From Flaveria trinervia (lineage: Eukaryota; Streptophyta; Magnoliopsida; Asterales; Asteraceae): DNA of 64,000 nucleotides. Below are positions 46,647-59,313 of this stretch, in pieces. A model generated the notes under the pieces. It worked only from the letters and a program-made list of their open reading frames with translations. It did no database searches and was not told where the DNA came from. Each line of letters starts with the position of its first letter. Positions within the stretch are counted from its first letter, which is position 1. The DNA lies in contig CM046454.1 in the NCBI GenBank assembly GCA_025506515.1, positions 34,883,699-34,947,698 of the forward strand. The letters are read 5' to 3'. The position numbers and the translations under genes were made by a program.

Positions 46647-47479
46647 TGACAGGATCAGCGATCACAAGTTTGATGTATAGAGTTCAAGGCAGCGGAATAA
46701 GAATAGGAATTAGACAAATTGTAGCAAGAAGTCGATGCTTGTATGCAATAAGAGCACATACGGTTATAGCGAGAGAATATATTTCTGATTCAAGGAATGT
46801 TTATAGATATGGAATGTTTCTATCAAATCATTCAAATCATTCATTCATCGATTATTACAATAGGTTGACACTCCTTATATAGAGTGCAATCGCTGCTGTT
46901 ATCACGGGAAAGTGACAACTGGCAGATCTAATACAAAAATAACTAACTCTTAACAAACTACTGAAATGTTCACAACTACTGAGAACATATCAGAGTGTTA
47001 TGTACAGAATATAAAACTACTGATTAGAAACTACTGAACTACAACGACTGAAGAACAAGCTCTTCAGTCGTTTTACAAAACTACTGAAACTAGAAATATA
47101 AAATACTGATATCACAACTACTGAAGAAGTACTCTTCAGCAGTTGTGACAAAACTGACGCTTCAGTACTTGATCTTCAGACTTTGACTTTCAGATATTTC
47201 ATCAGCTGATGACTTCAGTAGATATCATCAGCTGATGTCTTCAGTCTTTGTCTTCAGACTTTGTACATCAGTTGTTGATCTTCAGCACTTGTAAACTCTT
47301 CAGCTGTTGTACTTCAGTACTTTAGTTCTTCAGCAGTTGAAGTCTTCAGCACTTGATCTTCAGCTGTTGAAGTCTTTAGCACTTGTCAAACTGCTGATAA
47401 GGCTTTCAGTAGTTATTGTGATACCATGTGGGACTTAGAGGTTTTCTGATCTTGGCTCATTGGTTCTTTTGGTCCAACA
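46647..47479 (-). repeat. SIRE-B LTR-A (3' LTR)
   Basis: The 833-base LTR has + strand ends TGACAGGATC and GGTCCAACA, a minus-strand TATA at 46875-46882 and a hairpin-rich U3 (46960-47420). A polypurine tract (CAGGGGGAGTT, minus strand 47490-47480) adjoins it. Confidence 0.92.
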
Positions 47480-47490
47480 AACTCCCCCTG
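47480..47490 (-). promoter_or_regulatory. SIRE-B polypurine tract
   Basis: Minus-strand CAGGGGGAGTT directly precedes the 3' LTR start TGTTGGACC. The same tract precedes LTR-B (59020-59010) and LTR-C (60190-60180) in the mini-internals. Confidence 0.88.
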
Positions 47491-50400
47491 AACCAATACA
47501 GCCAAAACCTCTAAATTATTATTATCCCACTTATTGTTGGCAAAGTGTTGGTCTTTTTCCTTCTTGATCAGTAGAGAAGATGACCCATGTAAGCTCCGGC
47601 CTGGAAGAAATCTCAGATATTTGTTTGGCAGGGTATGAATGGGAACTCTGTTTTGGGGAACTGGACACAGAGTTGTTATCCCATTCATGAGATTTACTTC
47701 CCCATAATGAGTCTGTATGACTCTCGAACATAGGCCTCAAGGAGAACAACTTGTTCCTCCTGAGAGAGTTCTTCTACTCCTCCTTCGAAGAAGAACTCTG
47801 GACCATAGTACTCTGATAAGTACTTCATGGTCCTGCCATTTTTCAGCTCCACCGTAGTTACCTCCCTATATACAAATTCATCAGGATGGTTGCCTTCAAG
47901 GAGTAACTGGAGCTCATTCTTTTGGATGTCTTCAAGCTTTTATATAACAACCCCTTCTTAATCATCTTCTTTTCTAGTAAAGCTTGAGGGGTCATCTTTG
48001 CTTGGTGAGCTTTCCTGAATTCATCAATGATTTCCCAAGGTGAGACTATAATGGCCAACATGATGGTACAATCTATTGTTTTCTCACCTGGCCATTGTAT
48101 CTGTGTGGAATAGTTTTTTATGGATTCTAGAACTCACCCAGGGTCTGGCCATACTCTCACTCTCTCCTTCTGATACTGAAAAGTGTGCCTGAGAGTGTAC
48201 AGCCTTTGAGCATGCCCTTCATGGCTTGAATAGATGATGACTGAGGAATTCCTTGTCAACCATCTTCAACAGTTGCTCATCGGCTGTTTTTGCTGTTCTT
48301 CATCTTCTATCTTCACTCTGACCATTTCCCTTTGAGAGTCAGGTGTGATCATGGGTTGACTTCGGGGTTTTGGTAGCTTTAGAACAGCAGAGAGTGGCAG
48401 ACTATCATCTTCATCCTCCTCTTCTTCTTCTTCTTCCATCCTCAGCACCCTTCTCCTCCTTCTAGGTGCATCACTGGATGATGGTTAGGTTGGTGAAGGA
48501 ATTGGTTTTGAAGAATGAGGATGTTTGGATTTTGGCTTAGAGATTGGTTGGGAGATTTGAGGGTAGAGGCTCTGTTTGAGTGGGTGGAAGGGAAGGTTGA
48601 TCCAGCATCTTTGTAGTAAGTTTCGCCTTTGTGAGTTTAGCCATCTCCAACCTTTTACCAGCCCCAGCCTCATCAAGGGCTTCCACAATAATCCCTTTGT
48701 TGAATTGCTCAGACAGACAGATTCTGGTGGCTATAGCCAGAATGCTGTCCCTGGTCCACGCGCGAATCTCCATTAACGATCTTCCTAAGTATTTTGCAAT
48801 GAAGCGATCATTATTTCCAATCTCTCTTTTTCAAGAGCATCATACCCAGCCTCGGGTTTGTATCTCTTGCACTTCCAACCTTCTGATCTCACTATCCAGT
48901 GTGGCTGTATCAAACCCTTGCCTAAAGAGTTGTTCAATTATTTTATCCATGGATCGGCTGTGTGTAGTATCAGCTTCTTTTACCAGCTCCTCCAAGGATT
49001 TGTCTTCAGCAATGTGATCATCAGCACTTTTCTTTCGCTTGTAACTGAGTTGTGGTTGCTTTTCTTTCTCCTCCTCTTGGGCTGCTTCTCTTCTTCTTTT
49101 CCTCTGTTCTTTTCTCTTCTTTTTCTTTCACTGCAGTACTCTCCCCCTTTTTGGATGCTTGGAGGAAGGGGTTTGTACCGCAGAAAGTGTCTTTTGCACA
49201 GCAGCATCAATCAAGGGTTGTAAAGTTGAGGAAAGCCTCTCATCAATGGCTTTAGTCACAATATCAGTGATTATGGGTGTGATGAGAGGGAGGGATTTTG
49301 AAGTACAGCACCTATTTGCACAGAGGGTTCTACTCCTGAGAAATAGGCCTGAAGCAGAGGCAGGTGGTTGAGTTTGGAGTGGCTCAGTGTTTGGGGAACC
49401 TTCAAGTGAAGGTGCCATCAGTGGGATGGTAGAGGCAGATGGTCTTTCTCCTTGTGAGAGTTGGTCAAGTAGGTTTTGCAGCCTACTGACTTTCTCTCAA
49501 GGATTGTGTTCTGGGCAAGAACATCGTAGAAAAAGCCCAGGTCATCATCAGCCGAACGACTGAATCATCTGACCTCCTGCTTGGAGCAGGATTTTCATGC
49601 ACTGGGTGTAGACCAGTTGTTGCATGTGCCCCTTGTGCTTGGTACTGGGGACTTCCAGCCTCAGGACAATGTCCATCATCAGCTGTTGCCTCTAGTGAGG
49701 TCTTAGCAATGTTACCAGCCTCATTCTGATCATGTGCTGATTCAGAGAGGTGGCAGCCTCACTAGATATCTAGCTCCTTATCTACACCGGAGATAGAAGT
49801 GGTAAACCCCTGTGCTGTGGGTTCTCAAGTGCACTGGTTCCTCCCTTTCAATTGTAGAGGTGTTCCCAGTAGTAAGTGGTTTCTGGGGAGGGGTTGAGGA
49901 GTGCAGTTGAGTCAGCACTTGTGCAACTATTAAAGTTGGGCTGTGAGGGGCGGTTGTTTGGGGTGAAGGGATAGAAGCACTGTGCACCTGGGGAGGTTGG
50001 TGCTCTTCAATGGCAATCCCCTCATGTGGAGGAAGATCCCACATATGTAGGTACCCCTTGTGTGGTTGCCAGGCTCCTGTTGAGAGGAAGCCTGAGCGGC
50101 TATGGCTGGAAGAGTCATTGTATCCACTAGGGGGTTTGGACTAGTGGATATATCCTGCGTTTGTGTTGCAGGGGCATCCTCAGGGGACTCAATTCCCTGA
50201 GTAGCCATTTTGGGTTTCTTTTTGGTGGGTTTGGTGGGGACTTTTGATTTGGAGGTGGTGGCTGTGGGTTCCAGCTGCGTGGGTTTTCGCAGCTTGGCAG
50301 CCATTTTTAGTGTCTGGTCAGAGTTGTGCCAGGAGTATACTTCCGGCAGAACAGCCGTAGCAGGGACTCCCAAGCCAACAAGTCCCTCAGCATTAAGCTG

Positions 50401-51018
50401 GTTTGTAATGATGGCCATTATGAACCGTGGATATAGTATCCAACGGTTGGCAGTTAGTTTTTGAGCCATGTCCTTGAGCTCCGAAAATATTATTTCAGAA
50501 AAGTTTAGCGGTTGTTGCTCAAGAATAGAATACATTACCTGCTGCCATTTTGTCGACATTTGATCCCAAGACGACGTCTTAGGAGCCAACATACATTCAC
50601 CATGTGAAAAATTAGGCGCTCAGCGTCATTAAAGTGTTTCTTCAGGATAGTGGAGGCACTGAGATTGCCTTGATATCCATGTTAGGCAAAGGATAGATCT
50701 GTGGTGCCCTTCGGATATCCAGCAGGAGAGATAGCATCATCCAGATGAGAAGAATGGCGAACAACTGCAGGAGTGATGACTACTTCTTTGTTATTGACGA
50801 CCGACTGGAGAGATGGTGTGTTGTTCTCCCCAGTGGTAATAGTAACGTTCATCCAAAATTGTTGAAGGGATTCGGCATGTAGTATGGGATTCAGAAGAAA
50901 TGCCGTATTGTATTGGGACTGAACCATAAGATCGATAGCAGTATCGAACTTAGTCCAGATAGGCGATTTAGTAAGGTAGGAACACAGTTGTGTCGCGGTT
51001 TATTTGCATGGACGCCAT
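47491..51018 (-). pseudogene. SIRE-B third (envelope-like) ORF
   Basis: ATG 51018 (MASMQIN) lies 71 bases after a TATA box. A frame change follows within 30 codons. The main N-terminal domain is readable at 50927-50682 (NVTITTGENNTPSLQS) and 50592-49930 (SSWDQMSTKWQQVMYSILEQ), then a Lys/Pro/Thr hinge. A Gln/Ser-rich part follows (49880-49130), then a Lys/Glu/Arg-rich stretch (49130-49050). A coiled-coil-like segment lies near 48800-48500, and an acidic run of Glu/Asp (48448-48400) precedes the C-terminus near the polypurine tract. About 3.5 kb in all, broken by many frame changes. I see no clear transmembrane segment. It is the only copy here that reaches its 3' end, and is the reference for the truncated SIRE-A copy. 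Confidence 0.72.
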
Positions 51019-51088
51019 TGACAGAGGGAAGTTATGGAGAGGAACGTTAGGTTTGAAGAAGATGAAGCATTGAGGCTTAGGTCAGGGA

Positions 51089-51097
51089 TATTTATAG
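51089..51097 (-). promoter_or_regulatory. Candidate internal TATA box for SIRE-B third ORF
   Basis: Minus-strand CTATAAATA, 71 bases before ATG 51018, with the same GTCAGGGA neighbour on the + strand as in SIRE-A (17319-17327). Confidence 0.55.
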
Positions 51098-51109
51098 GGT
51101 ACGGAAAGA

Positions 51110-51775
51110 AAACGACTGAGGGATGTGGTGTTAGTCATCAGTAGTTTTAAACGACCGTTGACATGGTATTATCCTTTCAGACGTTGAAACAGCTGAAGTC
51201 GTGGTGTTAGGCATCAGAAGTTAGAAAACTACTGAAGACCGTGGTTTTAACTTCAGATGATTGAAACAACTGAGGACTTGTTGTTTGTCATCAGTAGTAG
51301 TGAAACTACTGAAGACAGTGTTTTAGTCATCAGCTGTTGTAAACAACTGAAAACTTGGTATTAGTCCAGTAGTTATAAAACTACTGAAGACATGGTATTG
51401 CTTCAGTTGTTTAGAATGAAACAGCAGTAGTACAAACGACTGAAGAGAAATTTCTCATCAGCTGTTTTTGTCAATTCTTAGCTTTTCAGCTGTTTCTTAC
51501 TGTCCTCAACACATTTATCAGCCTTTTTGGCGGATTTCAGTTGTTTCATGGGACATCAGTACTTATCTGTTTATACTGATTTCAGTAGTTGTAACTACAT
51601 CAGTAGTTTTAACTACATCAGTGGTTTGGAACAGATAAAGTACTTCAGTACTTATGAGACACTTAGCCATCAGTAGTTATAAAACTACTGAAGAGAAAAG
51701 GACTCATCGGTACTTATATGTGACGGTACCAATGATCACCAGTATTTACTACTGAAATCATCAGTAGTTGTCACT
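51110..51775 (-). repeat. SIRE-B hairpin array between pol and third ORF
   Basis: Units such as CAGTAGTTATAAAACTACTG (near 51366-51385) recur about every 40-45 bases with GTGGTTTTA-like spacers. Variants (CAGCTGTTGTAAACAACTG) keep pairing. It is homologous to 17340-18005 and shares its word set with the LTR U3. Confidence 0.78.
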
Positions 51776-54700
51776 TATTCTAGCTGCAGCATGCCAAGCT
51801 TAACACCAGGTTTTGAAAAGTTGACTATCCAAAGGCTTAGTAAAAATGTCTGCAAGCTCATCAGCACTGGCACAAACTTAGGATCAATCAGACCTTTTTC
51901 AAAATAATCCCTTATAAAATGATGTCTGATCTCTATATGTTTGGTCCTAGAGTGCTGGACTGGATTTTTGACAATACACAGAGCTGAAGCACTATCCATT
52001 AACAATGGAGTCTTAGTCTCTGTAATGCCATAATCCAGAAGTTGGTTCTGAAGCCAGAGTACCTGAGAGTTGCAGCTTGCAGCAGCAATGTACTCTGCTT
52101 CAGCAGTTGATGTAGCAACTGAGGTCTGTTTCTTGCTCTGCCAAGAAATCAAGCAGTTGCCTAGGAATTGACATCCACTAGAAGTTGATTTCCTGGTCAA
52201 CTTACACCCTGCATAGTCACTGTCAGAAAAAGCAACTAATTTACCAGAATGTCCAGTAGAATACCATAAACCTAGAGATGGAGTGCCTTGCAGATATCTA
52301 AAGATCCTCTTGACTGCAATCAGATGAGACTCTTTAGGTGCAGCCTGAAATCTAGCACAAACACATGTAGCAAACATAATATCTGGTCTAGAAGCTATTA
52401 AATACATCAAGGACCCAATCATACATCTGTAAGTGTTTCATCAACCACTTTACCTTTCTGATCTGTATCCAGTTGTGTGGTGCTGCACATGGGGGTAGAA
52501 CAGGCTTACAGTTTTGTAAATCAAACTTTTGCAAAAGATCTTTTGTGTATTTGGACTGATGAATGAAAATTCCGTCAGCCTTTTGTTTGATTTGCAACCC
52601 CAGAAAGAACTGTAATTCTCCCATGGCACTCATTTCAAACTTCTGTTGCATCAACTTTGTAAAGGCATCACACAGCTTTGGATCAGAGGATGCAAAAATG
52701 ATATCATCTACATAAATTTGAACAAGTAGATTATGCTGCCCAGCTTTCTTAATGAATAAAGTCTTATCTATGGAGCCTCTAGTAAAATTGTTTTCCAGAA
52801 GAAAGTTTGATAATGTCTCATACCAGGCTCTGGAGCTTGTTTTAACCCATAAAGAGCTTTATCAAGCTTATACACCCAATTAGGATGTTTATTGTCCTCA
52901 AAGCCTGGAGGTTGACATACATAAACCTCTTCTTTACTTTTTCCATACAAAAATGCACTTTTGACATCCATTTGAAAAACTTTAAGGTTTTGATAAGCAG
53001 CATAAGCTAAAAACAATCGAATTGCTTCCAGTCTGGCTACAGGGGCAAAGGTTTCATCATAATCAATACCTTCTTCTTGTGCAAACCCCTGAACAACCAG
53101 TCTGGCCTTGTTCATAACAATAAGCCCATTTTCATCAGTTTTGTTCCTAAACACCCATTTAGTGCCTATTGCACACTTACCTGGAGGTAGAGGAACCAGT
53201 TCCCACACTTGCTGTTTCTTGAATTGAAGAAGCTCAAGCTGCATGGCATCAACCCATCCATTCTCCTTTAAAGCAATGTGATAATTCTTTGGCTCTTGCT
53301 GACTGATGAAGAGAGCATAGAAGCAGAAATTTGACAATTGACTTCTTGTTGATACTCCAGCAGTGATATCACCAATGATTTGAGACATAGGGTGATTCTT
53401 CAGATCTTGATACACAATGAGATCTGTGCAAGTGTTTGTAGCAGGCTCAGTAGTACAGATGGTGATGGTGAATCATTTCCTTGAAACCAATCAGTGGATG
53501 GTAATTCAAAGGAAGTTGAATTCGAAGAAATCTCATCAGCATTTGTTGTGGATGGTGCTACTGGAGCTACAGGAACATCAGGTCTAGCTGAATCAGGCAG
53601 CTGATCACTAAACCTGAAGAGGTGAGTACTGCAATCATCATCATCAGCAGTACCACCAGGTGGTGAACTGTTGACAGGAGCAACAGCAGGAGTTTGATAA
53701 GGAACATATTGCAGTATGTCCAAATCAAATAACTCCACAGGGCTTTGTGGAATCTTGTCCTTTGGAGATTCATTGAACTTAACATGTAGAGTTTCTTCAA
53801 CCATCTTTGTTCTGCAGTTGAAGACTCTGTATGCCTTGCAAGTAGATGAATAACCAACAAAATACCCTGCATCCACCTTAGGATCAAACTTATGGAGTTG
53901 ATCCTTTGTGTTGAGAATAAAACAGGGACACCCAAATGCTTTGAAAAATGAAATCAGAGGAGCCAAATGATGGAGAACTTCATATGGAGTCTTCATCAAC
54001 CTCTGATTTACTAAAACTCTATTTTGCACATAGCAAGCTGTGTTGACAGCTTCAGCCCAAAAGGTCAGTGGCAAACCTGAGTCAGCCAGCATGGACCTTG
54101 CAGCTTCAATGAGGGTCCTATTCTTTCTCTCCACTACTCCATTTTGTTCTGGAGTCCTTGGGATGCTAAACTGCCTTTTGATCCCCTTTGAAAGATAGAA
54201 GTCATCAAGTGTATGATTTCTGAATTCAGTCCCATTGTCACTCCTAATACACTTGACTGGAAAAGAATACTGCTTCTCAATATACAACACACAGTGAATA
54301 ATCTTCTGAGCAACCTCATCCTTTGAATGTAGAAAGAAAGTCCCACAAATCTGGAGTAATCATCCACAATTACCAGACAGTATTTCTTCTTTGCCATGCT
54401 CATTACTCTCACAGGACCAAATAGATCCATATGCAGTAATTGCAAGCAGGCAGTGGACTTAGGCACTTCAATAGGAGGGAACAAGACTTTGTGCTGTTTT
54501 CCTTTTAACAAGCAGTGCAGGTTTCATCACAGTGAACTCCTTTATTGGTAAGCCTCTGACTAAAGTATTTTGGGTAAGCTGATTCATGTTTTTGAGATTA
54601 ACATGACCAAGCCTTCTGTACCACAGTTTAGCTTCTTGAGAAGAGCCTTTGGAAAATAGGCAAGGATTGCCTTTGAGATCTATTTTCTTGGAAAGATCTA

Positions 54701-55178
54701 AGGCATACACTCTTCCTGTCCTGTTGGCTCTCAGGAGAGTGTGATCATCCAACACCTTGTCAATCAAGTGCAAAACTTTGGATGACAGAATCCTACAGTT
54801 TTGACTGGTGAAAAGAGCAACATGGCCTTTATCACACATTTGACTGACACTCAAGAGATTGTACTTGAGATTTTCCACATGATTGACATCATCAAATTTG
54901 ATTTCTTCATTAGAGACAAAACCCTTACCCATGATGTAACCCCTAGCATCATTGCCAAAAGAAACAAATCCCTTCTTTCCTTGAGAGTAGTCATGAAGAA
55001 GAGAGCTGTTCCTAGTCATGTGCATAGATCCCCCACTGTCTACATACCAGATGCTAGTTTGGCATGTTGAAGAACCCTGTAATAATAAACAATCAGTTAG
55101 TTTTAGATACCCAAACCTTTTTGGTTTTGGGCCTGGTCTCATCAATAGATGGTAAACTAACAGGTTTATCTGAAACAA
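51775..55178 (-). pseudogene. pol: SIRE-B pol: protease, integrase, RT, RNase H
   Basis: This is the best preserved pol here. Protease: WYVDSGGSMHMT (about 55050-55015). Integrase zinc region: LWYRRLGHVNLKNMN (about 54635-54590). Integrase core: HMDLFGPVRVMSM and VIVDDYSRF (54440-54360), IRSDNGTEFRN and EQNGVVERKNRT (54245-54110). RT: WVDAMQLELLQFKKQQVWEL (about 53255-53200), DYDETFAPVARLEA (about 53065-53020) and YVDD at 52703-52714. RNase H: AFSDSDYAGCK, STAEAEYIAAAS and LMDSASAL (52235-51980). Frame changes lie near 54490, 54290, 53415, 52780, 52650 and 52425, so no single intact frame spans the gene. It would provide polyprotein cleavage, reverse transcription and integration. Confidence 0.92.
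55077..55079 (-). promoter_or_regulatory. Candidate 3' splice site at SIRE-B gag/pol junction
   Basis: After the gag stop (55095-55093) the minus strand reads TTGTTTATTATTACAG then GG. It is the same as SIRE-A apart from one base outside the CAG|GG core. Confidence 0.45.
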
Positions 55179-57935
55179 CAGCCTGAGAGGAAGAAGATGG
55201 TGTAGAAGAGGAGTCCTTTGGCTTGGACCTCCTTTTCTGTGGTTTCAACATAGGAGCATCTAGTTGGTTAACTCTACCCAACAGATGTTGAACCATCATA
55301 ACCAGCTGTGTCTGATTTTGTGATAAAGCTTTCAGCTCATTAGACATATTGCCAGTGGAGTTTGATAAGTTCCAATGTTGCACCTTCTTCTTCTGAGCAC
55401 TCTCAGCTGTCACCTGTTTAACCCCTTCCTTTTTGGATTTCTTTGAGGACTTAAGGGTTCCAGGATTTGATGTTGCTGATACAAATGTGGTCTCAAACTC
55501 AGTTTTCATTTTTACCATTTTCTCATTAATTTCTTCTTTTTGTTTGAGTTTGGAACCTCTTTTGTACCAAAAATCATCTGTAAGATGATTGAACAAACCA
55601 CATACTTCACATGGTTTCTTCTTCATCTTAGGTTGATCATCAACTAAAGAGGGTGAAGCAACTGAAGACTTGTTCTTCAATGCTTTGGAAGCATTGTTTG
55701 CTTTCTTGACTGCCTCTTTAGTAGTCTTCAAACTCTTTCTACTGGCAGTTTTCTTCTCTTTAGTACTGACAGCAGTTGAAGTTTGAACTTCAGGTGTTAA
55801 TTCCTGCTCTCTAGTCCTTTCAGGACCTTCAGAATTAACTCCTGAGTTGATCAACTCATTAATCATGTGAGTGTCAGCATTTGAACCATCAACATCAGCT
55901 GATAGGTTCAAAGAGGGCTTGATGTTGACTGCTACTTCTGATTGTGCTGTATCAGAAGGTAGATCACATGATGTGATGGATTGGTTATCACTCTCACCCT
56001 CAGATTCTACTTCTGCTCTTGGAGTAAAATCTGTAGGTGGAGCAGTGTGATTGTAACCAATGCCAAACTTCACATTGGAAGCAGATTGCTTACTAAGAAG
56101 CATTTCAAAACCTTTGCATGATTGTACCCATCTATCACACTCTACCTGGGTAACTGCAAGGGTTTCTTTGAGATCTTTGTACTTCTCTAGAAGTACTTCT
56201 TCTCTAGCCTTATCATCAATTATTTGGCAATTCAGTTTATACATCTCATCATTTTTATCTTTGAGCACAACTCAAACTCAGCTTTGTTTTTGGAAATTAT
56301 TTGTTCTAGCTCAATGTTCTTATTAATTAAGCTACATTTGCTTCTCTAATGGAAGCAAATGCTGCTATGCATGGTTCAGAACATAATTTGGCTTTTGCCT
56401 CAGAGGATACCTATGATACCTTAGGTGTAGAGGCATTAGAAAATGAAGTATCAGCAGACTCCAAAGCCATAAGAGCTAGATTCCCAAAAGGACTGTCACC
56501 ACCATGTTGACCAGCACCTGAGAACAGTTGGTCATGACCAGACATATCATCTGGTAAACTGCTCCAGTCAACAACTCCTGGGGTGAAGAAGCTGTGTTGT
56601 TGAGGTTGAGTTTGTTGATGAGATTGGGATGGCTGAGGTTCTGGTAGTGCATGAGGTTGTGGTGCCATAGGAACTTGAACTTGATTTGACTGTGGCATGT
56701 AATAACAAGGGTACGGATATGGCATTTGACCCTGAGGAACAAAATATGCCGGAGATTGTTGTTGAGGATGATGACTAGAAGTGACAAGATGTTGCCCTCT
56801 GTGTTGTTGACTATTGCCAGGAAAAGTCACAAAGGGTGCAGTGGAGTTAGATCCAGTTGATCTACACTCTCTTGCAAAGTGTCCAAGCCTTTGGCATTTG
56901 TGACACCTCAACTTGCTCTTGTCAAAACCAACTTTGGTTTTGCCAGAGAGTCCTGGGAATTTTCTTCCAGTTCTTTTATAGAACTTCTGAGATCTGATAT
57001 TTATCAGGGCCATTTGGCTCAAAATATCCATCTCTTCTAAGTCGTCATCAGCAATCCCCTTGAGATCATCCATAATGAAGCATAAATTGTCATTATTACA
57101 CCAGTAAACTGACCATCAACACTCACAAATGCAGAATCAGAAGTGCTTGAAGAGAAGTTAATATGCTCATCATACTGGCATTCAGATGAAGCATATTCTG
57201 ACTCATGACCCACCAAGGCAGTGTTGCCTGGTACAAAGTCTTCAGTGAGCTTTCCAGATGAAGACAGCTTTCTCTTCTGTTCTATCTCTCTCTCAAACGT
57301 GAGCAGTTTCCCATGGAGTTGGGTGAGAGATAGTTTGTCCAAACTTGCACTGGAGCGTAGGACAATAGTATATGTGTCCCATCTCTCAGGCAGTGATCTA
57401 AGAAATCTGTTATTCATCTGGATATTTGTGTACTCAAGTTTGACCATTTTTAATTCAGAGATCAAACAAGAGAACCGCTCATATTGTTGAGTCAGTGTCT
57501 CACCCTTTCTATGAGAAAATGTCTCATATTGTTGGGTGAGGATTTCTCTATTATTTGCCAAGACCTCATCTGTTCCTCCAAATTGTTCTTTTAAGGCATT
57601 CCAGAGGTCATGGGCAGTTTCATGATGCGTTAGCCCAGAATAGATTTCATTTGGCAGTGCCATGGCCAGAATTCCATGGGCTTTTGCATCAATTTCAAGC
57701 AACTTCTTATCCTCATCTGACTATTGCTCCCTCCTCTTCGGAACCATTTGATTGGTTTCCGGTTATTCACCATAGGCTTGTGTTGACCATGTACCACTGA
57801 TGTCCAACAACCTGCACTGTTAACAGACAGGTGATGGAGCATTCGTCGTTGCCATATGTTATACTCATTCCTAACCAGCATTGGTGGCTTGGTTGAGGAA
57901 CCAGTATTGTGAGGATCATTGGAGGGAGTAGTCAT
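55093..57935 (-). pseudogene. gag: SIRE-B gag
   Basis: The start is ATG 57935 (MTTPSNDPHNTGSSTKPP). Helical Gag domain: 57702-57037 (WNALKEQFGGTDEV). First zinc knuckle: CHKCQRLGHFAREC (about 56905-56860). Then a Pro/Gln-rich stretch, then a Glu/Lys coiled coil (56268 onward, NDEMYKLNCQIIDDKAREEV). Second knuckle: CEVCGLFNHLTDDFW (about 55610-55560), where the last Cys, present in SIRE-A, is Phe. Tail: Lys/Ser-rich, ending VWVSKTN at 55093. Frames change near 57730, 57080 and 56300-56410. About 940 codons, long for copia but usual for sireviruses. Confidence 0.9.
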
Positions 57936-58155
57936 TTTCAGTTCAGAAACAATTTAATTCAAGCTTTTAAAAGTTTTACACAGACCACAACAAACTCAAT
58001 GAAAACCAAGAAAAGATCTTAGAATGAATGACCAGAAATACAGAAAATTCAATCTCTATAACCGTTTCTTGCAAAAACACAAGCTAATTCAATCAAACTT
58101 AGATCTTGAATAGCAGTTTCAATGATCAATTATTAGATCGATCAATGATTAACCT

Positions 58156-58167
58156 GCTCTGATACCA
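58156..58167 (-). promoter_or_regulatory. SIRE-B primer-binding site
   Basis: Minus-strand TGGTATCAGAGC, two bases from LTR-B. It is complementary to initiator tRNA-Met. Confidence 0.92.
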
Positions 58168-58169
58168 TT

Positions 58170-59009
58170 TGACAGGATCAGCGATCACAAGTTTGATGTA
58201 TTAGAGTTCAAGGCAGCGGAATAAGAATAGGAATTAGACAAATTGTAGCAAGAAGTCGATGCTTGTATGCAATAAGAGCACATACGGTTATAGCGAGAGA
58301 ATATATTTCTGATTCAAGGAATGTTTATAGATATGGAATGTTTCTAATCAAATCATTCAAATCATTCATTCATTCGATTATTACAATAGGTTGACACTCC
58401 TTATATAGAGTGCAATCGCTGCTGTTATCACGGGAAAGTGACAACTGGCAGATCTAATACAAAAATAACTAACTCTTAACAAACTACTGAAATGTTCACA
58501 ACTACTGAGAACATATCAGAGTGTTAAGTACAGAATATAAAACTACTGATTAGAAACTACTGAAACTACAACGACTGAAGAACAAGCTCTTCAGTCGTTT
58601 TACAAAACTACTGAAACTAGAAATATAAAACTACTGATATCACAACTACTGAAGAAGTACTCTTCAGCAGTTGTGACAAACTACTGACGCTTCAGTACTT
58701 GATCTTCAGACTTTGACCTTCAGATGTTTCATCAGCTGATGACTTCAGTAGATATCATCAGCTGATGTCTTCAGTCTTTGTCTTCAGACTTTGTACATCA
58801 GTTGTTGATCTTCAGCACTTGTAAACTCTTTAGCTGTTGTACTTCAGTACTTTAGTTCTTCAGCAGTTGAAGTCTTCAGCACTTGATCTTCAGCTGTTGA
58901 AGTCTTCAGCACTTGTCAAACTGCTGATGAGGCTTTCAGCAGTTGTTGTGATACCATGTGGGACTTAGAGGTTTTCTGATCTTGGCTCATTGGTTCTTTT
59001 GGTCCAAGA
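58170..59009 (-). repeat. SIRE-B LTR-B (5' LTR of the full internal region)
   Basis: The 840-base LTR starts TGACAGGATC on the + strand. The end reads GGTCCAAGA, with the terminal CA changed to GA. TATA is at 58401-58408 (minus). The U3 carries strong hairpins, for example ACGACTGAAGA with TCTTCAGTCGT near 58569-58600 and CATCAGCTGATG palindromes near 58731-58765. Confidence 0.92.
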
Positions 59010-59313
59010 AACTCCCCCTGAACCAATGCAGCCAAAACCTCTAAATTATTTATCATCCCACTTATTGTTGGCAAAGTGTTGGTCTTTTTCCTTCTTGATC
59101 AGTAGAGAAGATGACCCATGTAAGCTCCGGCCTGGGAAGAAATCTCAGATATTTGTTTGGCAGGGTATGAATGGGAAGTCTGTTTTGGGGAACTGGACAC
59201 AGAGTTGTTATCCCATTCATGAGATTTACTTCCCCATAATGAGTCTGTATGACTCTCGAACATAGGCCTCAAGGGAACAGGTGACAGCTGAATAAATAGG
59301 ATCTGATACCATT
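59010..59313 (-). repeat. Mini-internal 1 between LTR-B and LTR-C
   Basis: These 304 bases hold the polypurine tract and the last roughly 265 bases of the SIRE-B internal region (like 47480-47743), then a short joint sequence, then a primer-binding-site remnant (minus TGGTATCAGATC, 59311-59300, one mismatch). All genes are deleted. Confidence 0.9.
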
